A stretch of 35,518 nucleotides of DNA from an uncultured Coprococcus sp. (GCA_900548215.1 URJI01000017.1:1-35518), one strand, 5' to 3'; positions 25,018-32,499 are shown, numbered from the stretch's first letter. Notes: a model not told the origin generated them from the sequence alone. Translations and numbers: made by a program.

Positions 25018-26493
25018 ATGAACGAATGTTTAAGATCCCATTATTATGACGAGGACGAGATGCACGAGGAGTGCGGAGTCTTTGGTATTTATGATTTCGA
25101 TGGAAATGATGTGGCGAACACGATCTACTATGGTCTGTTTGCGTTGCAGCACCGTGGGCAGGAGAGTTGCGGTATAGCGGTGTCAGACACTGCCGGTCCT
25201 AAGGGCAAGGTCAGCTCCTTAAAGGGCATGGGCCTTGTGAATGAGGTGTACACACCTGATTCACTGAGCAAGCTAAAGGGAAATATCGGTGTGGGTCATG
25301 TGAGATATTCAACAGCCGGTGCCAGCACTATAGAGAATGCACAGCCACTGGTTCTCAATTATGTAAAGGGAACTCTGGGACTTGCACACAACGGCAATCT
25401 GGTAAATGCTCCTGAGCTTAGACGTGAGCTGGAACTCACAGGCGCTATATTCCAGACTACAATTGATTCTGAGGTAATAGCTTACCATATAGCCAGGGAG
25501 AGAGTTAAGTGTGGTTCCGTTGAGGAGGCTGTCACTAGAGCTCTCAAGAAAGTAAGGGGATCATATTCACTTGTCATCATGAGTCCTAGAAAGCTTATCG
25601 GAGCCAGAGATCCATTTGGTTTCAGACCGCTTTGTATAGGAAAGCGTGATAACGCATACATACTGGCATCTGAGAGCTGTGCGCTCGATACAATAGGTGC
25701 CGAATTTGTCAGGGATGTGGAGCCTGGAGAGGTTGTAACCATATCACCTGAGTACGGAATCCAGTCGTACAAGAACATGTGCCAGGAGCAGCATGCAAGA
25801 TGTATATTTGAGTATATATACTTTGCGAGACTTGATTCAGTCATAGATGGAATGTCTGTGTACGATTCGCGTATCACAGCCGGAAGATGCCTTGCAAAGG
25901 ACAACCCGGTTGACGCTGATGTGGTAGTTGGCGTTCCTGAATCGGGAAATGCAGCGGCCATGGGCTATTCACTTGAATCGGGTATTCCATATGGAACGGC
26001 ATTTGTCAAGAATGGATACGTGGGAAGAACATTCATAAAGCCACAGCAGAGCCAGAGAGAGTCCAGTGTGCGTGTCAAGCTGAACGTCCTTAAGGAGGCT
26101 GTAAATGGCAAGCGTGTCATAATGATAGATGACTCTATAGTTCGTGGAACTACGAGTGACAGAATAGTTGGCATGCTCAGGGAGGCAGGAGCGACTGAGG
26201 TCCATGTAAGGATCAGTTCACCTCCATTCCTGTATCCATGCTACTTTGGAACTGACATTCCGGACAGAGAGCAGCTCATAGCATACAACAGGTCTGTAGA
26301 TGATATATGCAAGATCATAGGTGCCGACTCTCTGGCGTACCTGAAGATGGAGAGACTTCCGGAGCTCTCAGGCGGAAGACAGTACTGCCATGGATGCTTC
26401 AGCGGCCAATATCCTATGAAACCGCCTACAGAGGACATCAGAGGCGACCACGAGAATTTCAAGAGAGGCTCGGAGTCTCATATTATATCATGA
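25018..26493 (+). CDS. purF: Amidophosphoribosyltransferase (PurF)
   Basis: A 491-residue enzyme for the first committed step of purine synthesis: glutamine and PRPP to phosphoribosylamine. The N-terminal nucleophile is Cys19 in 'EECGVFGIYD', exposed after removal of an 18-residue propeptide, as in the B. subtilis type. The PRPP loop is 'VIMIDDSIVRGTTSDRIV' (about 367-384). Cys262, Cys408, Cys457 and Cys460 ('YCHGC') match the four ligands of the oxygen-sensitive [4Fe-4S] cluster. The stop codon TGA overlaps the first base of repeat copy 3. Not in an operon with other pur genes except nearby purB, which has its own leader. Confidence 0.97.
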   Translation: MNECLRSHYYDEDEMHEECGVFGIYDFDGNDVANTIYYGLFALQHRGQESCGIAVSDTAGPKGKVSSLKGMGLVNEVYTPDSLSKLKGNIGVGHVRYSTAGASTIENAQPLVLNYVKGTLGLAHNGNLVNAPELRRELELTGAIFQTTIDSEVIAYHIARERVKCGSVEEAVTRALKKVRGSYSLVIMSPRKLIGARDPFGFRPLCIGKRDNAYILASESCALDTIGAEFVRDVEPGEVVTISPEYGIQSYKNMCQEQHARCIFEYIYFARLDSVIDGMSVYDSRITAGRCLAKDNPVDADVVVGVPESGNAAAMGYSLESGIPYGTAFVKNGYVGRTFIKPQQSQRESSVRVKLNVLKEAVNGKRVIMIDDSIVRGTTSDRIVGMLREAGATEVHVRISSPPFLYPCYFGTDIPDREQLIAYNRSVDDICKIIGADSLAYLKMERLPELSGGRQYCHGCFSGQYPMKPPTEDIRGDHENFKRGSESHIIS

Positions 26494-26518
26494 GGAGGGG
26501 CCCGCGTAAGCGGGAGGA
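26493..26518 (+). repeat. Dispersed hairpin repeat, copy 3
   Basis: The same 26 bases as at 11848 and 11930, 14.5 kb away. It begins on the last base of the purF stop codon. The following GTCCTGGTGA resembles the ATCCTTGTGA after copy 1. A second small hairpin with GNRA loop, GCGCAC-GAAA-GTGCGC (26531-26546), comes next. Confidence 0.9.
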
Positions 26519-26570
26519 GTCCTGGTGATAGCGCACGAAAGTGCGCACTTGTCGCAAGACAATAATGTAA

Positions 26571-26618
26571 AAATTCGGAATCATATCAGCGGAAAAAGCG
26601 GATATTGATTCCGAATTT
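26571..26618. terminator. Long hairpin between purF and purB, probable terminator
   Basis: AAATTCGGAATCA (from 26571) pairs with TGATTCCGAATTT (to 26618), with further inner pairs, about 20 bp in all. On the plus strand the tail is only moderately T-rich (TTTCTGGTTT). The minus-strand side is TTTTTACATT, but no minus-strand gene is known to end here. Confidence 0.6.
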
Positions 26619-26661
26619 CTGGTTTATGCAAAAAAAGCATGGAAATAATCTGAAACCCATG

Positions 26662-26667
26662 TATAAT
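26662..26667 (+). promoter_or_regulatory. -10 box for purB
   Basis: A perfect TATAAT; the -35 region is poor. Transcription would start near 26674, giving a leader of about 68 bases without a visible riboswitch. Confidence 0.45.
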
Positions 26668-26741
26668 AGTTGTGTGATAAGATATAAAAGCATTTGTCAG
26701 CTGGCAAATGCGGGAGACTACAGGAAGAAAGAGGTAAAGAC

Positions 26742-28196
26742 ATGAGTAAGGACAAGTACGAAAGCCCACTGTGTGAAAGATACGCTAGTAAGGAAATGCA
26801 GTATATTTTCTCACCTGATATGAAGTTTAAGACATGGAGAAAGCTGTGGATAGCTCTTGCTGAGACAGAGAAGGAGCTTGGTCTTAAGGACGAGAACGGC
26901 AATCCAAGAATCACAGATGAGCAGATCGAGGAACTCAAGGCTCACGCTGATGACATCAACTATGATGTTGCCAGAGAGAGAGAAAAGCTGGTTCGTCACG
27001 ACGTAATGAGCCACGTATATGCATACGGTGTTCAGTGCCCTAAGGCAGCAGGAATAATCCACCTTGGAGCAACAAGCTGCTATGTAGGCGATAACACAGA
27101 CGTTATCGTTATGACAGAGGCATTAAAGCTTGTCAGAAAGAAACTCATCAATGTTATAAATGAGCTGGCAAAGTTCGCAGATCAGTACAAGGATCTTCCA
27201 ACTCTTGCATTTACACATTTCCAGCCTGCACAGCCAACGACAGTCGGCAAGCGTGCAACACTCTGGATGCAGGAGCTGCTCCTTGACCTCTCAGATATAG
27301 AGTACATGATCAGCCAGCAGAAGCTTCTCGGATCAAAGGGAACAACAGGAACACAGGCAAGTTTCCTTGAGCTCTTCGGAGGAGATCACGAGACAGTGAG
27401 AAAGATAGATGGAAAGATTGCTGAGAAGATGGGATTTGCTGAGTGCTATCCTGTATCAGGCCAGACATATTCAAGAAAGGTCGACTCAAGAGTTCTTAAT
27501 GTGCTCTCAGGCATCGCACAGAGTGCACACAAGTTCTCAAATGATATCAGACTTCTCCAGCACTTAAAGCAGATAGAGGAGCCATTTGAGAAGAACCAGA
27601 TTGGTTCATCAGCTATGGCATACAAGAGGAACCCAATGAGAAGTGAGAGAATCGCATCACTTGCCAATTATGTAATGTGCGACGCGCTCAATCCTGCTAT
27701 CACAGCCGCAACACAGTGGTTTGAGAGAACACTGGATGACTCAGCAAATAAGCGTATCTCAGTTCCAGAGGCATTCCTCGCAGTTGATGGAATCCTTGAT
27801 CTGTACCTGAACGTTGTTGATGGTCTTGTGGTATATGACAAGGTTATCTACCAGTGCTTCATGAAGGAGATTCCATTCATGGCAACAGAGAATATCATGA
27901 TGGATGCTGTTAAGCGTGGCGGTAACCGTCAGGAGCTTCATGAGAAGATCAGAGAGTACTCAATGCTTGCAGGCGAGCAGGTCAAGAAGTACGGAAGAGA
28001 GAATGACCTCGTTGACCGTATCGCAGCAGACCCTGACTTTGGTATGACAAAGGAGGAGATCGTATCTATCCTTGAGCCAAAGAACTTCGTAGGTCGTGCT
28101 CCTGAGCAGACAAGAGAGTTCCTTGCAGAGGTCATTCAGCCTATCCTCGATGAGAACAAGGATATCCTCGGTGTTACTGCGGAGATCAATGTATAA
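26742..28196 (+). CDS. purB: Adenylosuccinate lyase (PurB)
   Basis: A 484-residue fumarase/aspartase-superfamily lyase acting twice in purine synthesis (SAICAR to AICAR, adenylosuccinate to AMP). The superfamily signature 'SSAMAYKRNPMRSERI' is in the middle, with 'HLGATSCYVGDNTD' and 'FTHFQPAQPTTVGKRA' upstream, which carry the active-site residues. Length and sequence fit the longer eukaryote-like PurB class found in Clostridia. ATG 26742 has AGAGGT upstream; an ATG at 26694 precedes it. Codon use is strongly biased, indicating high expression. Confidence 0.96.
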   Translation: MSKDKYESPLCERYASKEMQYIFSPDMKFKTWRKLWIALAETEKELGLKDENGNPRITDEQIEELKAHADDINYDVAREREKLVRHDVMSHVYAYGVQCPKAAGIIHLGATSCYVGDNTDVIVMTEALKLVRKKLINVINELAKFADQYKDLPTLAFTHFQPAQPTTVGKRATLWMQELLLDLSDIEYMISQQKLLGSKGTTGTQASFLELFGGDHETVRKIDGKIAEKMGFAECYPVSGQTYSRKVDSRVLNVLSGIAQSAHKFSNDIRLLQHLKQIEEPFEKNQIGSSAMAYKRNPMRSERIASLANYVMCDALNPAITAATQWFERTLDDSANKRISVPEAFLAVDGILDLYLNVVDGLVVYDKVIYQCFMKEIPFMATENIMMDAVKRGGNRQELHEKIREYSMLAGEQVKKYGRENDLVDRIAADPDFGMTKEEIVSILEPKNFVGRAPEQTREFLAEVIQPILDENKDILGVTAEINV

Positions 28197-28407
28197 AGAT
28201 CTGAATTAAAATGTATATAGAGTAAATAAGACGCTGGCGCATTTGCGATGGTGGTATGTCCGTTTAATATTGGATATATCCCAGGGCTTATGTGCTGGCG
28301 CTTTTTATATTCAAATTTATAAGTGATTGTGCCAATATGGTTAGAAAAAAATAACTAGAGAAGACTAAATTTACTTAAGTTATCTTTTGATATAGTAATG
28401 ATAGTTA

Positions 28408-28437
28408 TTGAATAGCCTTGGAATGATATAGTATAAT
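28408..28437 (+). promoter_or_regulatory. Promoter-like sequence inside the DUF4160 remnant region
   Basis: TTGAAT (28408-28413), 18-base spacer, TATAAT (28432-28437). It overlaps the start of the DUF4160 remnant and could now drive the DUF2442 gene with a leader of about 185 bases. Confidence 0.5.
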
Positions 28438-28594
28438 AGATATAAATGAAGCACGGGTTATAAAAGGTGCATTGCCTTCAAGGCAGTTAAAGCTCATACT
28501 TGCATGGTGTGTCATTCATCAAGATGAGTTAATGCAGAATTGGGAATTATCGAAGGATGGTTTGCCATTAAATAGAATAAATCCATTGATTTAA
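28427..28594 (+). pseudogene. DUF4160 gene remnant (C-terminal half)
   Basis: Reading from 28427 after an in-frame TGA, 55 codons encode what I recognise as the end of a DUF4160 protein: 'ARVIKGALPSRQLKLILAW', 'HQDELMQNWELSKDG' and a final 'LNRINPLI'. The family's N-terminal half with its conserved 'FHARYGEY'-like stretch is missing and no start codon with a ribosome-binding site is present. DUF4160 normally precedes DUF2442, and an intact DUF2442 gene starts 34 bases later, which supports the call. Confidence 0.75.
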
Positions 28595-28628
28595 AAATTT
28601 ATATACTATACAGAGAGGGGGAATTGGC

Positions 28629-28904
28629 ATGATATATGATATAGTGCAAGTGGTTCCATTTGATGATTATACAGTATATGTGTATTTTGAGGATGGCAAA
28701 ATTGTATGTTATGACGCAAAACCACTACTGGATAAGAAAGTGTTTGAACCACTTAGAGACAAAGATTTCTTTTTGAATTCATGTACAATTTTGAATGGAA
28801 CTTTGGCATGGGATGTGACAGGAACGAGGGATACATCGAAATGTCTGGATATAGATCCGGATACGTTATATGAATTGGAAAATGTAAAAGATAAAATAGC
28901 GTAA
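28629..28904 (+). CDS. DUF2442 domain protein
   Basis: A 91-residue protein matching DUF2442: 'YTVYVYFEDGKIVCYDAKPL' in the first half and 'LAWDVTGTRDTSKCLDIDPD' followed by 'TLYEL' in the second. GAGAGGGGG lies before ATG 28629. DUF2442/DUF4160 pairs are widespread in bacteria and are often suspected toxin-antitoxin modules, without firm biochemistry. Here the DUF4160 partner is truncated, so this is an orphan half. A strong terminator follows. Confidence 0.85.
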   Translation: MIYDIVQVVPFDDYTVYVYFEDGKIVCYDAKPLLDKKVFEPLRDKDFFLNSCTILNGTLAWDVTGTRDTSKCLDIDPDTLYELENVKDKIA

Positions 28905-28933
28905 CATAAATCGGTATACAGTAAACTATAAAT

Positions 28934-28974
28934 AGCTGGTGTATGGACGAAACGTCTGTGCGCCAGTTTTTTTG
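28934..28974 (+). terminator. Terminator after the DUF2442 gene
   Basis: A 14-bp stem with G-U pairs, CTGGTGTATGGACG (28936-28949) with CGTCTGTGCGCCAG (28953-28966), loop AAA, then TTTTTTTG. Confidence 0.9.
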
Positions 28975-29052
28975 TGCAGACAACAATACAGAGTTTGTAT
29001 ATGCACAGGATTTGGGTGGCTGGCGGGGCAACTATGAAAAAACTTATCAGCG

Positions 29053-29061
29053 TGATATAAT
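29053..29061 (+). promoter_or_regulatory. Extended -10 promoter for yhdT-panF
   Basis: TGA directly followed by TATAAT (29056-29061) with a poor -35 region; extended -10 promoters often lack one. Start of transcription near 29068, about 40 bases before the ATG. Confidence 0.55.
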
Positions 29062-29106
29062 GAGCATTGTTCGATGTATTTATGAAATATAAGGGGATAT
29101 ATTATT

Positions 29107-29382
29107 ATGATGAAACTGACAAAGGAAGAACAGCACAGGCAGTGCATAAAAGAGATCAAAGCGACGCTGCTTGTGGTATTTATATGTTTTTTATGGCATG
29201 TGCTAACCGCGTTCCTACTAAATGGCACCGGGTGGACGGTGTTCCATATGCCGGCGTGGTTTGTGGTCTCGGTGCTTGGAACAGTGGTGCTTGCGGTAAT
29301 CGGTGTATTCTGGCTGCTTAAGTTTGTGTTTGTAGATTTCCAATATGAAGAGGATGAGAGTGAGGGTGAAAATGAACAGTAA
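29107..29382 (+). CDS. yhdT: YhdT/DUF997 family small membrane protein
   Basis: A 91-residue protein with two membrane segments, about 18-38 ('EIKATLLVVFICFLWHVLTA') and 48-72, and an acidic C-terminal tail ('YEEDESEGENEQ'). Length, topology and position directly before panF, with an 11-base overlap, identify it as the YhdT partner that precedes panF in many bacteria. Its function is not established; a role as accessory subunit of PanF is likely from context. AAGGGG lies upstream of ATG 29107. Confidence 0.85.
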   Translation: MMKLTKEEQHRQCIKEIKATLLVVFICFLWHVLTAFLLNGTGWTVFHMPAWFVVSVLGTVVLAVIGVFWLLKFVFVDFQYEEDESEGENEQ

Positions 29383-30859
29383 TCAGATATTGATCTTATC
29401 GGTTTTTCTCGGATATCTGTTATTCAATGTTGTGGTGAGCTTTGTCTACAGCAGAAGGGCGGAGAAAAGTCTGCACACAACGTCCGAGAAGAAGTATTTC
29501 ATAGGCGGAAGAAATATGAACGGAATCGTCCTAGCCATGACGATCATGGCGACATACACTTCCGCAAGTTCATTTATATCAGGGCCGGGTGCAGCGGGTC
29601 TTACATATGGATATGCACAGGCGTGGATAGCTGCTATCCAGGTTCCGGTCACATTTCTGGTGCTCGGTGTGCTTGGAAATAAGCTGGCGATAGTGTCCAG
29701 ACGAACGGGCGCTGTGACAGTGGTGGGCTACTTCAAGGCGAGATACAAGAGCGATGCGCTGGTGGTCATCACGAGCCTTGGACTTATAGTTTTCTTCATA
29801 GCACAGATGATAAGCCAGTTTACGGGAGGAGCCACACTTATAGCATCCATAACAGGAATGGATCATGTGAGTTCACTTTTGATATTTGGCACAGTCGTGA
29901 TATTGTACACAGCCATCGGCGGATTCAGTGCGGTTGTCATAACTGACACGATTCAGGGAATAGTAATGTGTATCGGAACATTCCTGTTTATATTCTTTGT
30001 CTTAAGGAGCGGGGGCGGTCTTGCCGCGATAGATGCCGGTCTTCAGACAAATCTGCCGGAGGTGTACGATGACATTTTCTCGAAATACACGCCAGGAGGG
30101 CTGCTCAGCTATTGGGTGCTTGTGGGATTTGGAACGCTGGGACTTCCCCAGACTGCTGTGCGCGCCATGGGATTTAAGGATACGAAGAGCATGCACAGAG
30201 CGATGTGGATCGGAGTTCTCACATGCAGCTTTGTGATCGTAGGAATGCATCTTGCAGGAACATGGGCTGGCGCACTTGTCGATACTGATAATCTTCCAAC
30301 TTCGGATTATTTTATACCATATATAGTACAGAAGATCATGCCGCCTGGAATAGCAGCGATATTCCTCGCAGCGCCGATGGCAGCAGTCATGTCGACAGCG
30401 GATTCGCTCCTCATACTTGCCACAGCAGCTATAGTGAAGGATCTGTGGAAGAATTACGTGGTGGGTGATGATCCGGTGAAAAATGAGAAATACGACAAGA
30501 ATGTCAAGCTGGTGAGCACGATACTTACGATGTTGCTCGGTGTGGTGGTGATGGTTCTCACGATCAATCCGCCGGATATAATTTTCATGCTCAATATGTT
30601 TGCATTTGGTGGACTTGAATGCACATTCTTTTGGCCCCTTGTGGGAGGTCTGTTCTGGAAGAAGGGAACTAAGCAGGCGGCGGTGTGCAGCAGCGTAGGC
30701 GCGATCGCAACATATATATTTGCAACGTATTTTATCAAGATCGCTGGGATAAATGCGGTCGTGTGGGGACTGATGGTAGGTGCGGTGCTGTACTTTGGAA
30801 TTGGATTTGTAACGGGAAGAAAAGGACTTGATCCGGATATTCTGGACAAGTGCTTTTGA
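29372..30859 (+). CDS. panF: Sodium/pantothenate symporter (PanF)
   Basis: A 495-residue sodium:solute symporter with about 12-13 hydrophobic segments. SSS-family features are 'KKYFIGGRNMNGIVLAMTIM', 'TYTSASSFISGPGAAG' with 'YGYAQAWIA', 'YTAIGGFSAVVITDTIQG' and 'APMAAVMSTADSLLI'. The pantothenate assignment rests on overall similarity and on the yhdT gene overlapping its start. ATG 29372 has GAGGGTGA upstream. It imports pantothenate with sodium, feeding CoaX encoded at 14.6 kb. The thioesterase and sfsA follow. Confidence 0.92.
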   Translation: MNSNQILILSVFLGYLLFNVVVSFVYSRRAEKSLHTTSEKKYFIGGRNMNGIVLAMTIMATYTSASSFISGPGAAGLTYGYAQAWIAAIQVPVTFLVLGVLGNKLAIVSRRTGAVTVVGYFKARYKSDALVVITSLGLIVFFIAQMISQFTGGATLIASITGMDHVSSLLIFGTVVILYTAIGGFSAVVITDTIQGIVMCIGTFLFIFFVLRSGGGLAAIDAGLQTNLPEVYDDIFSKYTPGGLLSYWVLVGFGTLGLPQTAVRAMGFKDTKSMHRAMWIGVLTCSFVIVGMHLAGTWAGALVDTDNLPTSDYFIPYIVQKIMPPGIAAIFLAAPMAAVMSTADSLLILATAAIVKDLWKNYVVGDDPVKNEKYDKNVKLVSTILTMLLGVVVMVLTINPPDIIFMLNMFAFGGLECTFFWPLVGGLFWKKGTKQAAVCSSVGAIATYIFATYFIKIAGINAVVWGLMVGAVLYFGIGFVTGRKGLDPDILDKCF

Positions 30860-30912
30860 TATGTGCGCAGGATGTATGAACATGAAAATAGAGTTGAAAG
30901 GTAAAACTAAGC

Positions 30913-31359
30913 ATGAATGAGATAAACGACAACAAAAAAGCTATGTCCGAGGATGTGAAACAGGCGCTGATAAGGTTTAACAAGGACAACATCTATGTCC
31001 AGAACCTGAAGATAGAGTTGGTCGATATGAGCCTTGGATATGTGAAGGGCAAGATGATGGTCACAGAGGATGTCCTGAATCCATATGGTTCTGTGCATGG
31101 TGGATGCCTGTACTCACTTGCGGATATAGTGAGCGGGATCGCAGCATGTACCTATGGAAAGTTTTCTTCAACTATAGATGGAACCATGACATATATAGCT
31201 CCGGCTATGAACACGGAGTATCTCATATGCGAGGGAATGGAGATCCGCCAGGGCAAGAAGGTGTCACTGTACGAGGCAAATATTTACGATGACAAGGGAC
31301 AGCTTGTAGACAAGGCAAGGTTCTCATTCTACATGATGAACCGTTCTGTTGTGGAATAG
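30913..31359 (+). CDS. PaaI-type hotdog thioesterase
   Basis: A 148-residue hotdog-fold protein. 'NPYGSVHGGCLYSLADIVSG' at about 56-75 holds the catalytic-type Asn56, 'HGG' (62-64) and Asp71 of acyl-CoA thioesterases of the PaaI/YdiI group; 'TIDGTMTYIAPAM' follows. It hydrolyses acyl- or aryl-CoA; the substrate is unknown. It starts 53 bases after panF and ends 19 bases before sfsA, so it is probably in that operon. The leading 25 residues are charged and atypical. Confidence 0.85.
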   Translation: MNEINDNKKAMSEDVKQALIRFNKDNIYVQNLKIELVDMSLGYVKGKMMVTEDVLNPYGSVHGGCLYSLADIVSGIAACTYGKFSSTIDGTMTYIAPAMNTEYLICEGMEIRQGKKVSLYEANIYDDKGQLVDKARFSFYMMNRSVVE

Positions 31360-31378
31360 ATGGGAGATGTAAGGAAAG

Positions 31379-32035
31379 GTGAAATATACAAATGTTATCT
31401 CAGGCAAGTTCGTAGACAGGCCAAACAGGTTCACAGCCCATGTGGAGATAGACGGAGTTACAGAGACCGTGCACGTAAAGAACACAGGGAGGCTTAGCAG
31501 TCTGCTGATACCGGGGAACACGGTCAGCCTTGAGAAGTCTGCAAATCCAAACCGCAAGACGAAATACGATCTCATAGCGGTGGAGGATCCAAAGCTTGGC
31601 TGGGTGAATGTGGATAGTCAGGTGCCGAATAAGGTGGTTTTGGAATGGCTTAAAACTAAGGATTATGACTTTATAAAGCCGGAGTATGTATACGGGGATT
31701 CAAGAATTGATTTCTATATGGAAAAGGATGGCACGAAGTATCTCATGGAGGTCAAGGGCTGTACGCAGGAGATCGATGGGATAGGATATTTCCCGGATGC
31801 ACCCACCGACAGGGGAGTCAGGCATTTGTGGGAGCTGATGAAGGCGGTCTCCGAGGGATATAAATGTTATGTGGCATTTGTCATTCCGATGACAGGGATA
31901 ACTGAGGTCAGGCCAAATGCGGAAATACACAGGGAGTTCGCGGAGACTTTCTATGGGGCGAAGGCTGCCGGCGTGGAGGTGTTAAATCTCACGTGCCGGG
32001 TTACACGGGATGAGCTGGAGATAGTGGATAAGTGA
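31379..32035 (+). CDS. sfsA: SfsA family DNA/RNA nuclease-like protein
   Basis: A 218-residue protein with the SfsA pattern: an N-terminal OB-like part ('RPNRFTAHVEIDG', 'KNTGRLSSLLIPGN') and a C-terminal PD-(D/E)XK-type part with 'DSRIDFYMEKDG', 'YLMEVKGCTQEIDG', 'YFPDAPTDRGVRHL'. Asp and Glu-x-Lys of the nuclease site are present. SfsA was named for sugar fermentation stimulation in E. coli; its physiological role is unsettled. Start is GTG 31379 with AAGGAAAGG overlapping. Last gene of the panF unit. Confidence 0.93.
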   Translation: MKYTNVISGKFVDRPNRFTAHVEIDGVTETVHVKNTGRLSSLLIPGNTVSLEKSANPNRKTKYDLIAVEDPKLGWVNVDSQVPNKVVLEWLKTKDYDFIKPEYVYGDSRIDFYMEKDGTKYLMEVKGCTQEIDGIGYFPDAPTDRGVRHLWELMKAVSEGYKCYVAFVIPMTGITEVRPNAEIHREFAETFYGAKAAGVEVLNLTCRVTRDELEIVDK

Positions 32036-32078
32036 GATAGGTGAAAATTATAAGGGTAAATGATAAGCAAATATACGT

Positions 32079-32110
32079 TTGACATGCAAGCGGCTAAATG
32101 CTAGTATAAT
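32079..32110 (+). promoter_or_regulatory. Promoter of the putative antisense RNA
   Basis: TTGACA (32079-32084) followed at 17 bases by TAGTAT (32102-32107) or at 20 bases by a perfect TATAAT (32105-32110). The TATAAT is favoured by comparison with the minus-strand promoter at 32410, which has the same distance to the shared GGTGCTACC start motif. Confidence 0.65.
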
Positions 32111-32115
32111 ATCAA

Positions 32116-32207
32116 AAGGTGCTACCGATAGACGGTTAGCCTTGATATATGAATGGTATAAAATAACCGCTCACAGTTTACCAGGCTGGGCGGTTATTTT
32201 TTTGTCT
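32116..32207 (+). ncRNA. Putative antisense antitoxin RNA, about 90 nt
   Basis: A transcript from the plus promoter would start near 32116-32118, fold a 5' hairpin (GCTACCG with CGGTTAGC, 32121-32140), contain no good ORF, and end at the bidirectional terminator. It overlaps the last part of the toxin message by about 50 bases (32155-32207), the 3'-overlap seen in txpA/RatA and bsrG/SR4. Existence of the RNA is inferred from promoter and terminator. Confidence 0.6.
32158..32206. terminator. Bidirectional terminator shared by toxin and antisense RNA
   Basis: AAATAACCGC (32161-32170) pairs perfectly with GCGGTTATTT (32190-32199). The plus side has TTTTTTTG after it; the minus side reads TTATTTTATACC. 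Both convergent transcripts can end here. Confidence 0.88.
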
Positions 32208-32298
32208 TATTCTTGCTCCTAGAGCCAACGGCATAACCAAGATTAAAGCAAGTAAGACATAAGCTGATGATGGCTATAAAAAGATCCGTTGTAAGCAT
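32194..32298 (-). CDS. Small hydrophobic peptide, putative type I toxin
   Basis: A 34-residue peptide: a short start 'MLTTDLF', one membrane helix ('IAIISLCLTCFNLGYAV') and a basic tail ('GSRSKNKTKK'). This is the build of holin-like/TxpA-type type I toxins of Firmicutes. On the minus strand GGAGG (32308-32312) stands 9 bases before the ATG at 32298-32296. A minus-strand promoter at 32410-32438 and the terminator at 32158-32206 frame it. A longer frame in register up to 32529 has no fitting ribosome-binding site and is not membrane-like as a whole. Confidence 0.7.
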   Translation of the reverse strand: MLTTDLFIAIISLCLTCFNLGYAVGSRSKNKTKK

Positions 32299-32409
32299 AA
32301 GCAAAAACCTCCGTGATAGATTTCCATAAATGGATTTTCTATGTAAACACAGGCTACAAACTCCTGTGGTGAAGGTTAACCGCCTACCGAATAGGGTAGC
32401 ACCAAATAT

Positions 32410-32438
32410 ATTATAACAAACATATGTTCGATGCACAA
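32410..32438 (-). promoter_or_regulatory. Promoter of the putative toxin message
   Basis: On the minus strand: TTGTGC (32438-32433), 17-base spacer, extended TGT and TATAAT (32415-32410). Transcription would start near 32403 at the GGTGCTACC motif, leaving a structured leader of about 105 bases before the toxin ATG. Long leaders are usual for type I toxins. Confidence 0.72.
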
Positions 32439-32480
32439 TACTGAATATACATGAGAATGAAAAATGGGCTCGGCAAACAC

Positions 32481-32499
32481 CTGTTACGATAAGTAACAG
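32481..32499. other. Perfect dyad upstream of the XRE pseudogene
   Basis: CTGTTAC-GATAA-GTAACAG, 7-bp arms. No T tract follows. It lies between the toxin promoter and the XRE gene start and may be an operator. Confidence 0.5.

Noticed and set aside
28228..28310. Terminator after purB ending in GCGCTTTTTAT
   Set aside because: The two GCTGGCGC strings are direct, not inverted, repeats; I could not draw a convincing stem next to the T run.
30002..30883. 293-codon ORF on the minus strand over panF
   Set aside because: Composition (His, Arg, Cys, Tyr rich) is typical of an antisense frame; panF on the other strand is clear.
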